Source of the DNA: JBOFOR01 sp051654865
GTDB taxonomy: Bacteria; Bacillota; Clostridia; Peptostreptococcales; Peptostreptococcaceae
Reading direction: 5' to 3'
Assembly (NCBI GenBank): GCA_051654865.1
Contig: JBOFYV010000068.1
Span: forward strand, 62,001 to 126,000
Length of the DNA: 64,000 nucleotides
Part shown: positions 9,298-17,380 of the stretch, piece by piece
Layout: each line of letters starts with the position of its first letter
Numbering within the stretch: the first letter of the stretch is position 1
Notes under the pieces: generated by a model
The model's database searches: none
Told to the model about the DNA's origin: nothing
The model's input: only the letters and a program-made list of their open reading frames with translations
Made by a program: the position numbers and the translations under genes

Positions 9298-9447
9298 ATG
9301 AGAAGTAATTCTAAAAGTATATTAGGAGTAATTTGTGTGGCTACAGGTGGAGCTTTAATTTTATCGATGATACTTCCTAATTGGATATGGACCTCCCTTA
9401 CAGCATTCGTATTGATTGGTTGTGGAATTATGTTTTTATTATATTAA
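9298..9447 (+). CDS. Small membrane protein, 49 residues, unknown function
   Basis: A short open frame starting with ATG eight bases after the strong site TTGGAGGTGG. The product begins with a polar head (MRSNSKS) followed by two hydrophobic stretches, at about residues 8-27 and 33-48, separated by PNWIWTS, so it is probably a two-helix membrane hairpin. I do not recognise the family. It sits between a terminator and spoVM, about 140 bases upstream of the latter, with no terminator in between, so it may be co-transcribed with spoVM. A role in sporulation is only a guess from position. Confidence 0.65.
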   Translation: MRSNSKSILGVICVATGGALILSMILPNWIWTSLTAFVLIGCGIMFLLY

Positions 9448-9487
9448 TTAGTAGGATAATAACATCAAAATTAGGATTAATTTTTTT

Positions 9488-9516
9488 AGCGACGGACGAA
9501 GTCGTTGGCAACATAA
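9488..9516. repeat. Short GC-richer intergenic motif, possible repeat copy
   Basis: In an otherwise very AT-rich gap, AGCGACG is followed closely by CGAAGTCG and GTTGGCAACATAA. Related fragments occur near 43087-43130, 38585-38600 and 28250-28280. It may be a decayed copy of a small repeat. Confidence 0.35.
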
Positions 9517-9585
9517 GCTAAGTTAAATTTTAGATTATAAAAATATACTTTATAAGTAGAATAAAAATAATAGGGGGAATGGGTT

Positions 9586-9666
9586 ATGAAAATGGTAACA
9601 ATAACATTACCAAAATGGCTTTCTAACATAGTTTTAAAATTTATGAAGAGTAGTAAAAAAGATTAA
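9586..9666 (+). CDS. spoVM: Stage V sporulation protein SpoVM
   Basis: A 26-residue frame, exactly the length of Bacillus SpoVM. It keeps the pattern MKxxTIxLPK with Pro at position 9, then IV at 15-16 and a basic, KKD C-terminus in place of RKD. SpoVM is an amphipathic helix that recognises the convex outer forespore membrane and anchors SpoIVA for coat assembly. The ribosome binding site TAGGGGGAAT precedes the ATG. Position between the rsgA-rpe-thiN group and convergent rpmB is the same as in Bacillus, which strongly supports the call. It is too short for ordinary gene finders. Confidence 0.9.
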   Translation: MKMVTITLPKWLSNIVLKFMKSSKKD

Positions 9667-9679
9667 TACAAAAAACAAG

Positions 9680-9708
9680 AAAAGCCTACTTTTAATAAGT
9701 AGGCTTTT
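9680..9708. terminator. Bidirectional terminator between spoVM and rpmB
   Basis: A 12-base-pair perfect stem (AAAAGCCTACTT and its complement) with a five-base loop has A on one side and T on the other. It can end both spoVM transcription and the convergent rpmB transcript. Confidence 0.88.
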
Positions 9709-9719
9709 AAGTAAGCTAA

Positions 9720-9908
9720 TTAAGCTCTCTCAACTTTACCAGAACGTAAACATCTAGTACAAACTTTTACTCTCTTAGGAGTACCATCTATTATAGCTCT
9801 AACGTTTCTTAAGTTCGCAGACCATGTTCTCTTGTTATGTCTATTTGAATGTGATACTTGGTTTCCAGCAACCTTACCTTTACCACATACGCTACATATC
9901 TTTGCCAT
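9720..9908 (-). CDS. rpmB: Ribosomal protein bL28
   Basis: The 62-residue product starts MAKICSVCGKG and contains NRHNKRTW and a VCTRC pair, giving the C-x2-C/C-x2-C zinc-binding form of bL28. The start is set at 9908 because AAGGAGG lies eight bases upstream; an in-frame GTG three codons earlier overlaps that site. The gene is on the strand opposite to its neighbours and is isolated between a bidirectional terminator and a long AT-rich leader. Confidence 0.95.
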   Translation of the reverse strand: MAKICSVCGKGKVAGNQVSHSNRHNKRTWSANLRNVRAIIDGTPKRVKVCTRCLRSGKVERA

Positions 9909-10265
9909 TGTGTACACCTCCTTAAAATGATAACTAATTTAAAGACTAAAAACATATTTATATTAACATAAATATAAAAAACGTGCAATAGAAATATATA
10001 TTTGCTTTACACATATTGAAGAATTTCTTGTTATCATATAAAATTATATATATAATCTTGTATAAAGTAAATATTAAAAAAGAAATAGTAAATATTTTCT
10101 TTTTTTATAATAAGACAAATTTAAAAAAAGAATTAAATTTGACTTAGATTTAAATTATACCACAATTATAGTATTATATGTTATATTATTTTTAATAATA
10201 TTATAATAAAAGCAAATTTTTTTTAAAATATGAGAAAAATAAAAATAAACTTAAGGGGGTCAACC
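9909..10265. other. Divergent intergenic region rpmB / asp23-like gene
   Basis: About 357 bases of very AT-rich sequence separate divergent genes and must hold both promoters. I see no gene. An A-T stem (AAAAAAGAAA with TTTCTTTTTT, 10076-10105) followed by T could be a weak terminator or structured leader. TTGACT at 10139-10144 looks like a -35 element, but no well-spaced -10 follows it, so no promoter is called. Confidence 0.6.
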
Positions 10266-10616
10266 ATGAGTGTAAAGGTAAGTAACCAATTTGGAACAAT
10301 AGAAATAGATAAACAAATAATATCACAAGTTGCATATAGAGCAGCTATGGAAAGTTACGGTTTAGTAGGATTAGCATCTAAATCAAAAGGTATAGTAGAG
10401 TTACTAAAAGGTGAAAATGGATTTAAAGGAGTTTTAGTTGAAGAATTAGAAGATAATACTATTGCAATAGAACTATACGTGATACTTCAATATGGTACAA
10501 ACATATCTACAGTTGCCAACAACATAATAGATAAGGTAAAATATACAGTTGAGAAGTTAACGGCAATAAAAGTAAGTAAAATAGATATTAATGTACAAGG
10601 TATTAGAGTGAAGTAA
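10266..10616 (+). CDS. yloU: Asp23/Gls24 family envelope stress protein (YloU-like)
   Basis: A 116-residue Asp23/Gls24 domain protein, beginning with NQFGTIEIDKQIISQVAYRAAMES and ending with KVSKIDINVQGIRVK, both typical of the family. The start is placed at ATG 10266 behind AAGGGGGTC; an in-frame upstream ATG has no such site. The gene lies 14 bases before the YloV-like gene, an order conserved in Bacillota. The biochemical role is unclear; family members are membrane-associated and induced by envelope stress. A paralogue lies at 33715-34077. Confidence 0.88.
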   Translation: MSVKVSNQFGTIEIDKQIISQVAYRAAMESYGLVGLASKSKGIVELLKGENGFKGVLVEELEDNTIAIELYVILQYGTNISTVANNIIDKVKYTVEKLTAIKVSKIDINVQGIRVK

Positions 10617-10630
10617 TTAGGAGGAAAAAA

Positions 10631-12259
10631 ATGGTTCAATATATAGACGGAAAAATTTTAAGAGAGATGTTTGTATCAGGTGCAAACAATCTTCAAAACC
10701 ACAGGGACTTAGTAGATAAGTTGAATGTATTCCCAGTACCAGATGGAGATACAGGAACTAATATGTCTCTTACAATTTCTTATGCAATGAAAGAATTATC
10801 AAAAGTAGAAAGTGACAGTATAACGGAAATCGGAAAAGCATTATCTAAAGGTTCTTTAATGGGAGCAAGAGGAAATTCAGGAGTTATACTATCACAAATA
10901 ATAAGAGGTTTTGCAAAATCAATAGAAGGTAAAGAAAAATTATCAGCAGAAGACTTAGCTAAAGCTTTTAAAAATGGTTCTGATACAGCTTATAAGGCAG
11001 TTATAAAGCCAATAGAAGGAACTATACTTACAGTTGTTAGAGAAAGTGGAGAGTATGCTGTTAAAGCTTGTAAAAAAGAAAAAGAGCTAATACCGTTTTT
11101 AGAAATGGTAATAAAAGAAGCTAATGCATCACTAGAAAGAACGCCAGATTTATTAAAAAATCTAAAAGATGCAGGAGTAGTTGATTCTGGTGGTAAAGGT
11201 CTTGTATTAATATATGAAGGTATGTTAGCAGTACTAAAAGGAAATCCTATAGATGTACAGGATATAAAAGTTACTGAAGTACAAACAGTAGATACAGGTG
11301 CAAATGCTATAAATCCAGACGATATTAAATTCTGCTATTGCACAGAATTTATATTAGAAAGTAATCAAATATCTGATGCTCAAATAAGAGATATGATGCT
11401 TAAATATGGAGATAGTTTAGCAGTAGTTGGAGATGAAGGAATAATAAAAGTTCATGTACATACTAATGATCCTGGACTAGTATTACAAGATGCACTAAAG
11501 TATGGGCAGTTAGTAACTATAAAAATAGAAAATATGAAGGTACAACATGAAAATACACTTGTAGAAAATGGAAATGCTGAAATTGCACCATCTGCAGAAG
11601 AAAAAGAATTTGGATTCATAGCAACATCAATGGGAGATGGACTAGCACAAATCTTTAAGGACTTTGGAGTTGACTACATAATAGAAGGTGGTCAAACTAT
11701 GAATCCAAGCACAGAAGACTTTATGAATGCTATAAGCAAAATAAATGCTAAGAATATATTTATATTCCCAAATAATAGCAACATAATAATGGCAGCAAAC
11801 CAAGCCAAAGAATTAAGTGAGAAAAATATCATTGTTATACCTACTAAAAACACTCCACAAGGATTTACAGCTTTAGTTAACTTCAATGCAGATGCAACAG
11901 TTGAAGAAAATGAAGAAGCTCTTATGGAGTCATTAGGACTTGTTAAATCAGGTCAAGTAACTTTTGCAGTTAGAGATACTGTTATGAATGATGTAGAAGT
12001 AAAAGAAGGAAACATAATAGGTATAGCTGAAAGTAAGTTATTATCAGCAGGAGAAAAAGTGGATGAAATAACTACAGACCTTGTTGAAAAATTAGTAGAT
12101 GAAGATACAGCGATAATAACTTTATTCTACGGAGAAGATGTAAGTGAAGATGCTGCAAATGAACTTCGTGATTCATTAGAAGAGAAGTTTGAAGATATAG
12201 ATGTAGAGTTATATTATGGAGGACAACCTCTTTATTATTACTTAATATCAGTTGAATAA
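10631..12259 (+). CDS. fakA: DAK2-domain kinase, YloV/FakA-like fatty acid kinase
   Basis: This 542-residue protein has the FakA layout. An N-terminal DAK2 (DhaL-type) nucleotide-binding domain shows NVFPVPDGDTGTNMSLT, with the metal-binding aspartates, and GARGNSGVILSQ. A middle domain and a C-terminal DegV-like region (FIFPNNSNI, FYGED) follow. FakA phosphorylates fatty acids that are held by FakB, feeding exogenous fatty acids to PlsX; plsX is in this same window. No fakB is seen here. RBS TAGGAGG is strong. The symbol rests on domain order, not on a tested activity. Confidence 0.85.
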   Translation: MVQYIDGKILREMFVSGANNLQNHRDLVDKLNVFPVPDGDTGTNMSLTISYAMKELSKVESDSITEIGKALSKGSLMGARGNSGVILSQIIRGFAKSIEGKEKLSAEDLAKAFKNGSDTAYKAVIKPIEGTILTVVRESGEYAVKACKKEKELIPFLEMVIKEANASLERTPDLLKNLKDAGVVDSGGKGLVLIYEGMLAVLKGNPIDVQDIKVTEVQTVDTGANAINPDDIKFCYCTEFILESNQISDAQIRDMMLKYGDSLAVVGDEGIIKVHVHTNDPGLVLQDALKYGQLVTIKIENMKVQHENTLVENGNAEIAPSAEEKEFGFIATSMGDGLAQIFKDFGVDYIIEGGQTMNPSTEDFMNAISKINAKNIFIFPNNSNIIMAANQAKELSEKNIIVIPTKNTPQGFTALVNFNADATVEENEEALMESLGLVKSGQVTFAVRDTVMNDVEVKEGNIIGIAESKLLSAGEKVDEITTDLVEKLVDEDTAIITLFYGEDVSEDAANELRDSLEEKFEDIDVELYYGGQPLYYYLISVE

Positions 12260-12268
12260 TGATTTTCA

Positions 12269-12319
12269 AGTCCTGTATAATCTTACTATTCTTAGTGGTG
12301 GTTATACAGGGCTTTTTTG
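12269..12319 (+). terminator. Intrinsic terminator after the fakA-like gene
   Basis: A 12-base-pair stem around CCTGTATAA/TTATACAGG with one wobble pair and a 21-base loop is followed by six T. Confidence 0.8.
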
Positions 12320-12373
12320 TAATAAAATAGCCCTTAACTAGATATGAATTTTATACAGTAGGTGGTGAACATA

Positions 12374-14431
12374 GTGGACTTAAACAAAGATATACAGTAT
12401 GTAAAAGGCATTGGACCTAAAAAAGCATATAAATTAAATAAACTAGGTATATTTACGTTAAAAGATTTAATTTATTATTTTCCAAGGCAGTTTGAAGATA
12501 GGAATAATTTGAAAAAAATTTCTCAACTAGAAAATGAGGAAAAGGCAACAATAAAAGTTGTAGTTGTAGGTTTGACTACAAGTAGCCCTAGAAAAGGATT
12601 GACATTAACGAAAGTAGATGTAAGAGATGAGACTGGCTATGCTAAACTAGCATTTTTTAATCAGCCTCATATAGAAAAAATCTTAAAAAGTGGAGATACT
12701 ATATTAGTTTTTGGGAAGGTAAAAAAAGAGTTCAAGTCAGTAGAAATAGGTTCTTGTGAAGTTGAACAACTTACCAATTCACCTAAGAATACTTGTAAGA
12801 TTATGCCTATATATCCTCTTACATATGGAGTTACAAATAAGGAAATCATAAGTATCATAAAAAGTGTTATAAATGAAAAAGAATTTATTATAAAAGAGTA
12901 TTTACCTAAAAGAATAATAGAAAAATATAAACTATGCAGCATTGATTATGCAATAAAAAATATGCATTCCCCAAGTAGTAAGGAAGCTTTAAAGATAGCT
13001 TTATATCGAATTGTATTTGAAGAGTTTCTTATTTTACAATTAGGACTTTTTATGTATAAAAATGGAACTGAAGAGTCGCAAGGTATACAATTTAAGGAAA
13101 ATAATAAACTAGATGAAGTTAGAAATTCATTACCATTTAAACTTACAGGAGCTCAAAGTAGGGCTTTAAATGAACTTATAGAAGACATGAAGTGTGATAA
13201 AGTAATGAATAGATTGGTTCAAGGAGATGTTGGTTCTGGAAAAACGGTAGTAGCATTATTAGCACTAGCTTTTAGTGTACTTAATGGGTATCAAGGTGCA
13301 TTAATGGCACCTACTGAGATTCTAGCAGAACAACATTATATTTCTTTGACAGAAACTTTAAGCGAATTTGATATAAAAGTAGATTTATTAGTTGGAAGCT
13401 TAACTAAAAAGCAAAAAGAAAATGTTCTAGAAAAAGTTAAAAATAATGAAATAGATATACTTATAGGAACTCATGCTTTAATTGAAGACAAAGTAGAGTT
13501 CAATAACTTAGGTCTTGTAATAACAGACGAACAACATAGATTTGGTGTTAGACAAAGAAGTAAATTATCAGAAAAAGGTATTAATCCAGATATACTAGTA
13601 ATGACGGCAACGCCTATACCTAGAACTTTAGCATTGATTCTTTATGGTGATTTAGATATATCAATAATAGATGAACTTCCACCAGGAAGACAACCTATAG
13701 AAACTATAGCTGTAGATAAAAGTAAAAGAGATAGAGCATATAATTCACTAGTAAGAACGGAAGTAGAAAAAGGTAGACAAGTATATATAGTATGCCCTTT
13801 AGTAGAAGAGAGTGAAGCAATAGAGGCTAAAGCTGCAACCGAACTTGTAGAAGAACTTAAATTAGAGTATTTTAGTGATTTAAGAGTGGGACTTTTACAT
13901 GGTAAAATGAAAGGTAGCGAAAAAGATACTATTATGAAAAGTTTTAAAAATAAAGAAATAGACATACTAGTATCAACGACAGTTATAGAAGTTGGAGTGA
14001 ATGTACCTAATGCAACTCTTATGATAATAGAAAATGCAGAAAGATTTGGACTTGCACAACTTCATCAGCTTAGAGGTCGTGTAGGAAGAGGACGTCATAA
14101 GTCTTATTGTATATTAATTTATGCATCTAAAAGTGATGTTTGTAAACAAAGAATGTCTATAATGGAAGAAACTAATGATGGATTCAAAATATCAGAAAAA
14201 GATTTAGAAATAAGAGGCCCAGGGGAATTTTTTGGAACGAGACAACATGGATTACCAGAGCTTAAAGTAGCTAATATATTTAAACATATGAAAATATTAA
14301 AATTGGCACAACAAGAGGCAAGGTATATATTTACACAAGATAATAAATTGCAAAACTATGAAAATAAATATCTAAAAAGAGAAATTATTGACAAATTTAA
14401 TAATAATATAAAAGAAATATCGTTAAATTAA
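12374..14431 (+). CDS. recG: ATP-dependent DNA helicase RecG
   Basis: A 685-residue superfamily 2 helicase that remodels stalled forks and Holliday junctions. The N-terminal part holds a helix-hairpin-like segment (YVKGIGPKKA) and the OB wedge domain. Walker A is GDVGSGKT near residue 290, motif II is the DEQH box (TDEQHRFGVRQRS), motif III is TATPIPRT and motif VI is QLRGRVGRG, all typical. I chose the GTG at 12374 because GGTGGTG lies six bases upstream; an in-frame GTG at 12362 is inside that site. Confidence 0.95.
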   Translation: MDLNKDIQYVKGIGPKKAYKLNKLGIFTLKDLIYYFPRQFEDRNNLKKISQLENEEKATIKVVVVGLTTSSPRKGLTLTKVDVRDETGYAKLAFFNQPHIEKILKSGDTILVFGKVKKEFKSVEIGSCEVEQLTNSPKNTCKIMPIYPLTYGVTNKEIISIIKSVINEKEFIIKEYLPKRIIEKYKLCSIDYAIKNMHSPSSKEALKIALYRIVFEEFLILQLGLFMYKNGTEESQGIQFKENNKLDEVRNSLPFKLTGAQSRALNELIEDMKCDKVMNRLVQGDVGSGKTVVALLALAFSVLNGYQGALMAPTEILAEQHYISLTETLSEFDIKVDLLVGSLTKKQKENVLEKVKNNEIDILIGTHALIEDKVEFNNLGLVITDEQHRFGVRQRSKLSEKGINPDILVMTATPIPRTLALILYGDLDISIIDELPPGRQPIETIAVDKSKRDRAYNSLVRTEVEKGRQVYIVCPLVEESEAIEAKAATELVEELKLEYFSDLRVGLLHGKMKGSEKDTIMKSFKNKEIDILVSTTVIEVGVNVPNATLMIIENAERFGLAQLHQLRGRVGRGRHKSYCILIYASKSDVCKQRMSIMEETNDGFKISEKDLEIRGPGEFFGTRQHGLPELKVANIFKHMKILKLAQQEARYIFTQDNKLQNYENKYLKREIIDKFNNNIKEISLN

Positions 14432-14468
14432 ACAAAAATTATGTTAAAATATACAAGAGGTGAATAAC

Positions 14469-15023
14469 TTGAGAGTAATATCAGGAAAAGCAAGAGGACT
14501 AAAGTTAAATACTCCTAAAAATGATGATGTAAGGCCAACAACAGACAGAGTGAAAGAATCACTGTTTAATATGATAAATTCATACATAATGGATAGTAAT
14601 ATACTAGATTTATTTGCAGGGACAGGTTCTTTAGGTATAGAGTGTTTATCTAGAGGTGCTAAAAAGTGTGTGTTTGTAGATATAAGTAAAGATAGTATAG
14701 CGATAGTTAAATCGAATATAAAAAAAGCAAGAGTTGAAAATGAGAGTACGATTATTAATGCTGATTTTAAGGATGCAGTAAGCAGACTTAAAGTGCAAAG
14801 AGATAAATTTGATGTAATTTTTATGGATCCTCCATATTACAAAGATATGTTTATAGATGCATTACAAAAAATAGATGATGCAAACTTATTAAATGAAGAT
14901 GGAATCATAGTAGTAGAACATGATACTAAAGATGTATTTCCAGATACTATAGGAAAACTAGAAAAAACAAAAGATAAGAAATATGGAAATACTACTCTTA
15001 CATTCTACAAAATGGAGGAATAA
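14469..15023 (+). CDS. rsmD: 16S rRNA m2G966 methyltransferase RsmD
   Basis: A 184-residue Rossmann-fold methyltransferase. The start MRVISGKARG matches the family, is encoded by TTG and lies six bases after GAGGTG; the upstream in-frame GTG is part of that site. DLFAGTGSLGIE near residue 43 binds SAM and FMDPPY near residue 118 is the N-methylation motif. RsmD modifies G966 of 16S rRNA. It is followed 8 bases later by coaD, a nearly universal bacterial gene pair. Confidence 0.95.
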   Translation: MRVISGKARGLKLNTPKNDDVRPTTDRVKESLFNMINSYIMDSNILDLFAGTGSLGIECLSRGAKKCVFVDISKDSIAIVKSNIKKARVENESTIINADFKDAVSRLKVQRDKFDVIFMDPPYYKDMFIDALQKIDDANLLNEDGIIVVEHDTKDVFPDTIGKLEKTKDKKYGNTTLTFYKMEE

Positions 15024-15031
15024 ACTTAGCT

Positions 15032-15529
15032 ATGAAAAATAAAATAACTAAAGCTATTTTTGCAGGTAGCTTTGACCCAATCACAAATGGTCATTTAGAT
15101 ATTATAGAAAGATCAGCAAAAATATTTGATGAATTACAAATAGGGGTGCTAAATAACCCCAATAAGAAGGGTTTATTTAGCTTTGAAGAAAGAGTGAGAT
15201 TAATACAAGAATGTACAAGTCATATAGATAATATTAAAGTTGTAACATTTGATGGCTTATTAGTAAACTATTGTAAAAATAATGGAATTAATGCTCTTGT
15301 TAGAGGTGTAAGAAGCGGAGCTGATATAGAATATGAGCTACAGATGGCTCATATGAATAGAGAATTAAACCCTGATATAGAGACCATAATATTACCTACT
15401 ACAACTAAGTATTCATTTATAAGTTCATCTTTAATAAAAGAAGTATTAAACTTTGATGCAGATATAAAAAACTTAGTGCCAGAAATAGTATTAAAAGAAT
15501 TAAAAAGAAAATCCAATAGGGGGAAGTAA
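15032..15529 (+). CDS. coaD: Phosphopantetheine adenylyltransferase
   Basis: A 165-residue nucleotidyltransferase of coenzyme A synthesis that adenylylates 4'-phosphopantetheine. AIFAGSFDPITNGHLDII holds the (T/H)xGH-type motif; RGVRSGADIEYE and TTKYSFISSSLIKE are the C-terminal motifs of the family. Length is normal. The GGAGG site lies 13 bases before the ATG, longer than average, so translation may rely on coupling to rsmD. Confidence 0.96.
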   Translation: MKNKITKAIFAGSFDPITNGHLDIIERSAKIFDELQIGVLNNPNKKGLFSFEERVRLIQECTSHIDNIKVVTFDGLLVNYCKNNGINALVRGVRSGADIEYELQMAHMNRELNPDIETIILPTTTKYSFISSSLIKEVLNFDADIKNLVPEIVLKELKRKSNRGK

Positions 15530-15532
15530 GAA

Positions 15533-16057
15533 ATGTACGTAGATTTAGAAATGATGGAGTTATTTGAAGAACTTGAAAGTATGATTAAAAATGCTTCTTC
15601 AATACCTTTTTCACATAAAAGTGGTATAGATAAAGAAGAAGTTTTAGGTATTATAGGTGAAATAAAATCAATAATTCCAGAAGAAGTAAAACAAGCTTCT
15701 TGGGTAAATAAAGAAAGAAATAAAATAATAAATGATGCTAAACAAGAAGCTGATGAAATAAGAGAACAAGCAAAAAGAGAAGCTGAAATAATAGCTAGTG
15801 AAAATAGCAACAAGATGGAAGAGATAAAGAAAAACTCTGAAGAAATAGTAAAAGCATATGTAGAAGCAAGTGAGCCAGTTGTTAAAGCGGAAGAAAGAGC
15901 TCAAGATATAATTGCTAAGGCTGAAGGTGTAGCCAGAGAGATTAAACTAGGATCAATAGAATATGCAGAAGACGTTTTAACAAGTGTAGAACATAGTCTG
16001 AAGAATTTAATACAAGAAGTTCAAAGAGATAAACATGAATTAAATCCAGGTAGATAA
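15533..16057 (+). CDS. Coiled-coil protein, ATP synthase subunit-like, unknown function
   Basis: A 174-residue, highly charged protein that I recognise only as a conserved clostridial coiled-coil protein, often labelled ATPase or V-type ATPase subunit-like. Residues about 60-145 are rich in Glu, Lys and Ala with heptad character (KQEADEIREQAKREAEII). There is no signal peptide or membrane segment. The ribosome binding site lies inside the 3' end of coaD, three bases separate the genes, and a terminator follows, so it is the last gene of the rsmD-coaD unit. The ATPase label is not supported by any catalytic motif. Confidence 0.7.
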   Translation: MYVDLEMMELFEELESMIKNASSIPFSHKSGIDKEEVLGIIGEIKSIIPEEVKQASWVNKERNKIINDAKQEADEIREQAKREAEIIASENSNKMEEIKKNSEEIVKAYVEASEPVVKAEERAQDIIAKAEGVAREIKLGSIEYAEDVLTSVEHSLKNLIQEVQRDKHELNPGR

Positions 16058-16085
16058 AAAAAGAAAGCTTAGCTTTCTTTTTTTA
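16056..16085. terminator. Bidirectional terminator, coiled-coil gene / ylbJ
   Basis: A_n-GAAAGC-TTA-GCTTTC-T_n forms a symmetric hairpin between two convergent genes. It overlaps the last codons of ylbJ on the minus strand, so the gene end and terminator share bases. Confidence 0.88.
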
Positions 16086-17274
16086 TATTATTGCTATTTT
16101 TTTCTAGTAAAAATAGTAATGATAATATGTAAATAATGATAAAAATAGGAATGATAGATTGGAAATTATTTATATAATAATTCCATATAGAATTATTATA
16201 CATTACGTCATAAATGTTATTAAAGTTAGATACTAAAGCTGTAGAACTAAACAATGGATATAATAAAAATGTAAATATACTTGCTAGTAAACCATGCAAA
16301 AACTTACTTACTATATACAAGGTAGTATTAATATCAGTTTTAGCTAAAAAGTTGCAACATTGTGCAAGGATAGACATCCCACTAAAACCTATTAGGAAGC
16401 TACATAATGCGGCTTTTAATACTTCGGATGATGAACTAACTAATGATATTTTATTGCAGCCTATAGTAATTTCAAATAACCCACTAATAAATGCATAGCA
16501 TAAATCTTTACTTGCACCAAATAAAGATAGAGGTATGTACAAAATATATGCTAAAACAGATATTACATTAAATAATGATAGTATTTCAAAAACAACTGAA
16601 AAAATAATTACAAATCCACCTACAACAAGAAGGGTATTAACTCCATTAAAAACAGCATTTCCAAATAAAACAAAAAATCCATTATCACTATTAGAACGAG
16701 TATCTATAGTTGAGATTATATTTGATTTTATTGATAATTTAGAGTTTATGACAGATTCCCTTCCGTAATTCCTGAAAAGTAATCCAACAGATATAGAACC
16801 TATATAATGACATACAAGCATTAAATATCCTAAGGTTGGATTTTTAAGCATACCAGTAGCAACGGCACCAATAATAAATAAAGGTCCTGATGTTGAACAA
16901 AATGAGGCTAATCTTTGAGCCTCAAATTTTGAAATTTGATTATTGAGTCTAAGTTCAGAAGCTAATTTAGCTCCAACAGGATATCCTGAAACAGTAGAAA
17001 TGACAAAAACTAATGCGCTTTTACCAGAAACATTGAAAATTAACCTAGTAATAGGATTTATTATGAATCCTATTATATCCACTATCTTTAAATCTACTAT
17101 TAAGTTAGCACCAATTATAAAAGGTAAAAGAGATGGTATAAGTACTTTTGTCCAAATATTAAGTCCTTCTTTTGCTGCATTTATGGACTCATTTGGAAAT
17201 AGTATTACGCCTAGTACTAAAAATAAAACAATAAAAGCAGGCGTAAGAAAGTAAACAAACTTATTCTTTTTCAT
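16069..17274 (-). CDS. ylbJ: Sporulation integral membrane protein YlbJ
   Basis: A 401-residue protein made mostly of hydrophobic segments (about eight to ten predicted helices), with ISTVSGYPVGAKLASELR and FCSTSGPLFIIGAVATGML, features of the YlbJ/nucleoside-recognition (Gate) group. In Bacillus YlbJ is made under SigE and is needed for normal cortex and spore resistance. The start is ATG 17274 with AGGTG six bases upstream; an in-frame GTG earlier is part of that site. It is transcribed against its upstream and alongside ylbM. A SigE-like promoter is proposed just upstream. Confidence 0.9.
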   Translation of the reverse strand: MKKNKFVYFLTPAFIVLFLVLGVILFPNESINAAKEGLNIWTKVLIPSLLPFIIGANLIVDLKIVDIIGFIINPITRLIFNVSGKSALVFVISTVSGYPVGAKLASELRLNNQISKFEAQRLASFCSTSGPLFIIGAVATGMLKNPTLGYLMLVCHYIGSISVGLLFRNYGRESVINSKLSIKSNIISTIDTRSNSDNGFFVLFGNAVFNGVNTLLVVGGFVIIFSVVFEILSLFNVISVLAYILYIPLSLFGASKDLCYAFISGLFEITIGCNKISLVSSSSEVLKAALCSFLIGFSGMSILAQCCNFLAKTDINTTLYIVSKFLHGLLASIFTFLLYPLFSSTALVSNFNNIYDVMYNNSIWNYYINNFQSIIPIFIIIYILSLLFLLEKNSNNIKKES

Positions 17275-17307
17275 ATATATCACCTAAATTAAAGTTAGTA
17301 TAAGATA

Positions 17308-17336
17308 ATTATATTAACTGTACAAAATATATATGA
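17308..17336 (-). promoter_or_regulatory. Possible SigE-type promoter of ylbJ
   Basis: On the minus strand TCATATA, 14 bases, then AATATAAT resembles the Bacillus SigE consensus (KMATATT-N14-CATACAMT) with 6 of 7 and 6 of 8 matches. The region is AT-rich, so chance is possible. Position and gene function agree with SigE control. Confidence 0.35.
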
Positions 17337-17342
17337 ATGAAA

Positions 17343-17366
17343 GAGTGAAGAATTATCCTCACTCTA
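17343..17366 (-). terminator. Possible weak terminator after ylbM
   Basis: The inverted repeat AGAGTGA/TCACTCT lies 15 bases downstream of the ylbM stop on the minus strand. Only three T follow, so termination may be incomplete and ylbJ may receive read-through. Confidence 0.45.
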
Positions 17367-17380
17367 GTTGGAATCAATTA

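Noticed and set aside
10139..10170. TTGACT as a promoter for the asp23-like gene
   Set aside because: No -10 hexamer is found at 16-18 bases; the match is incomplete.
15349..15813. A 154-codon minus-strand frame
   Set aside because: It is antisense to coaD and the coiled-coil gene, spans both and has no initiation site; AT-rich codons leave such shadows open.
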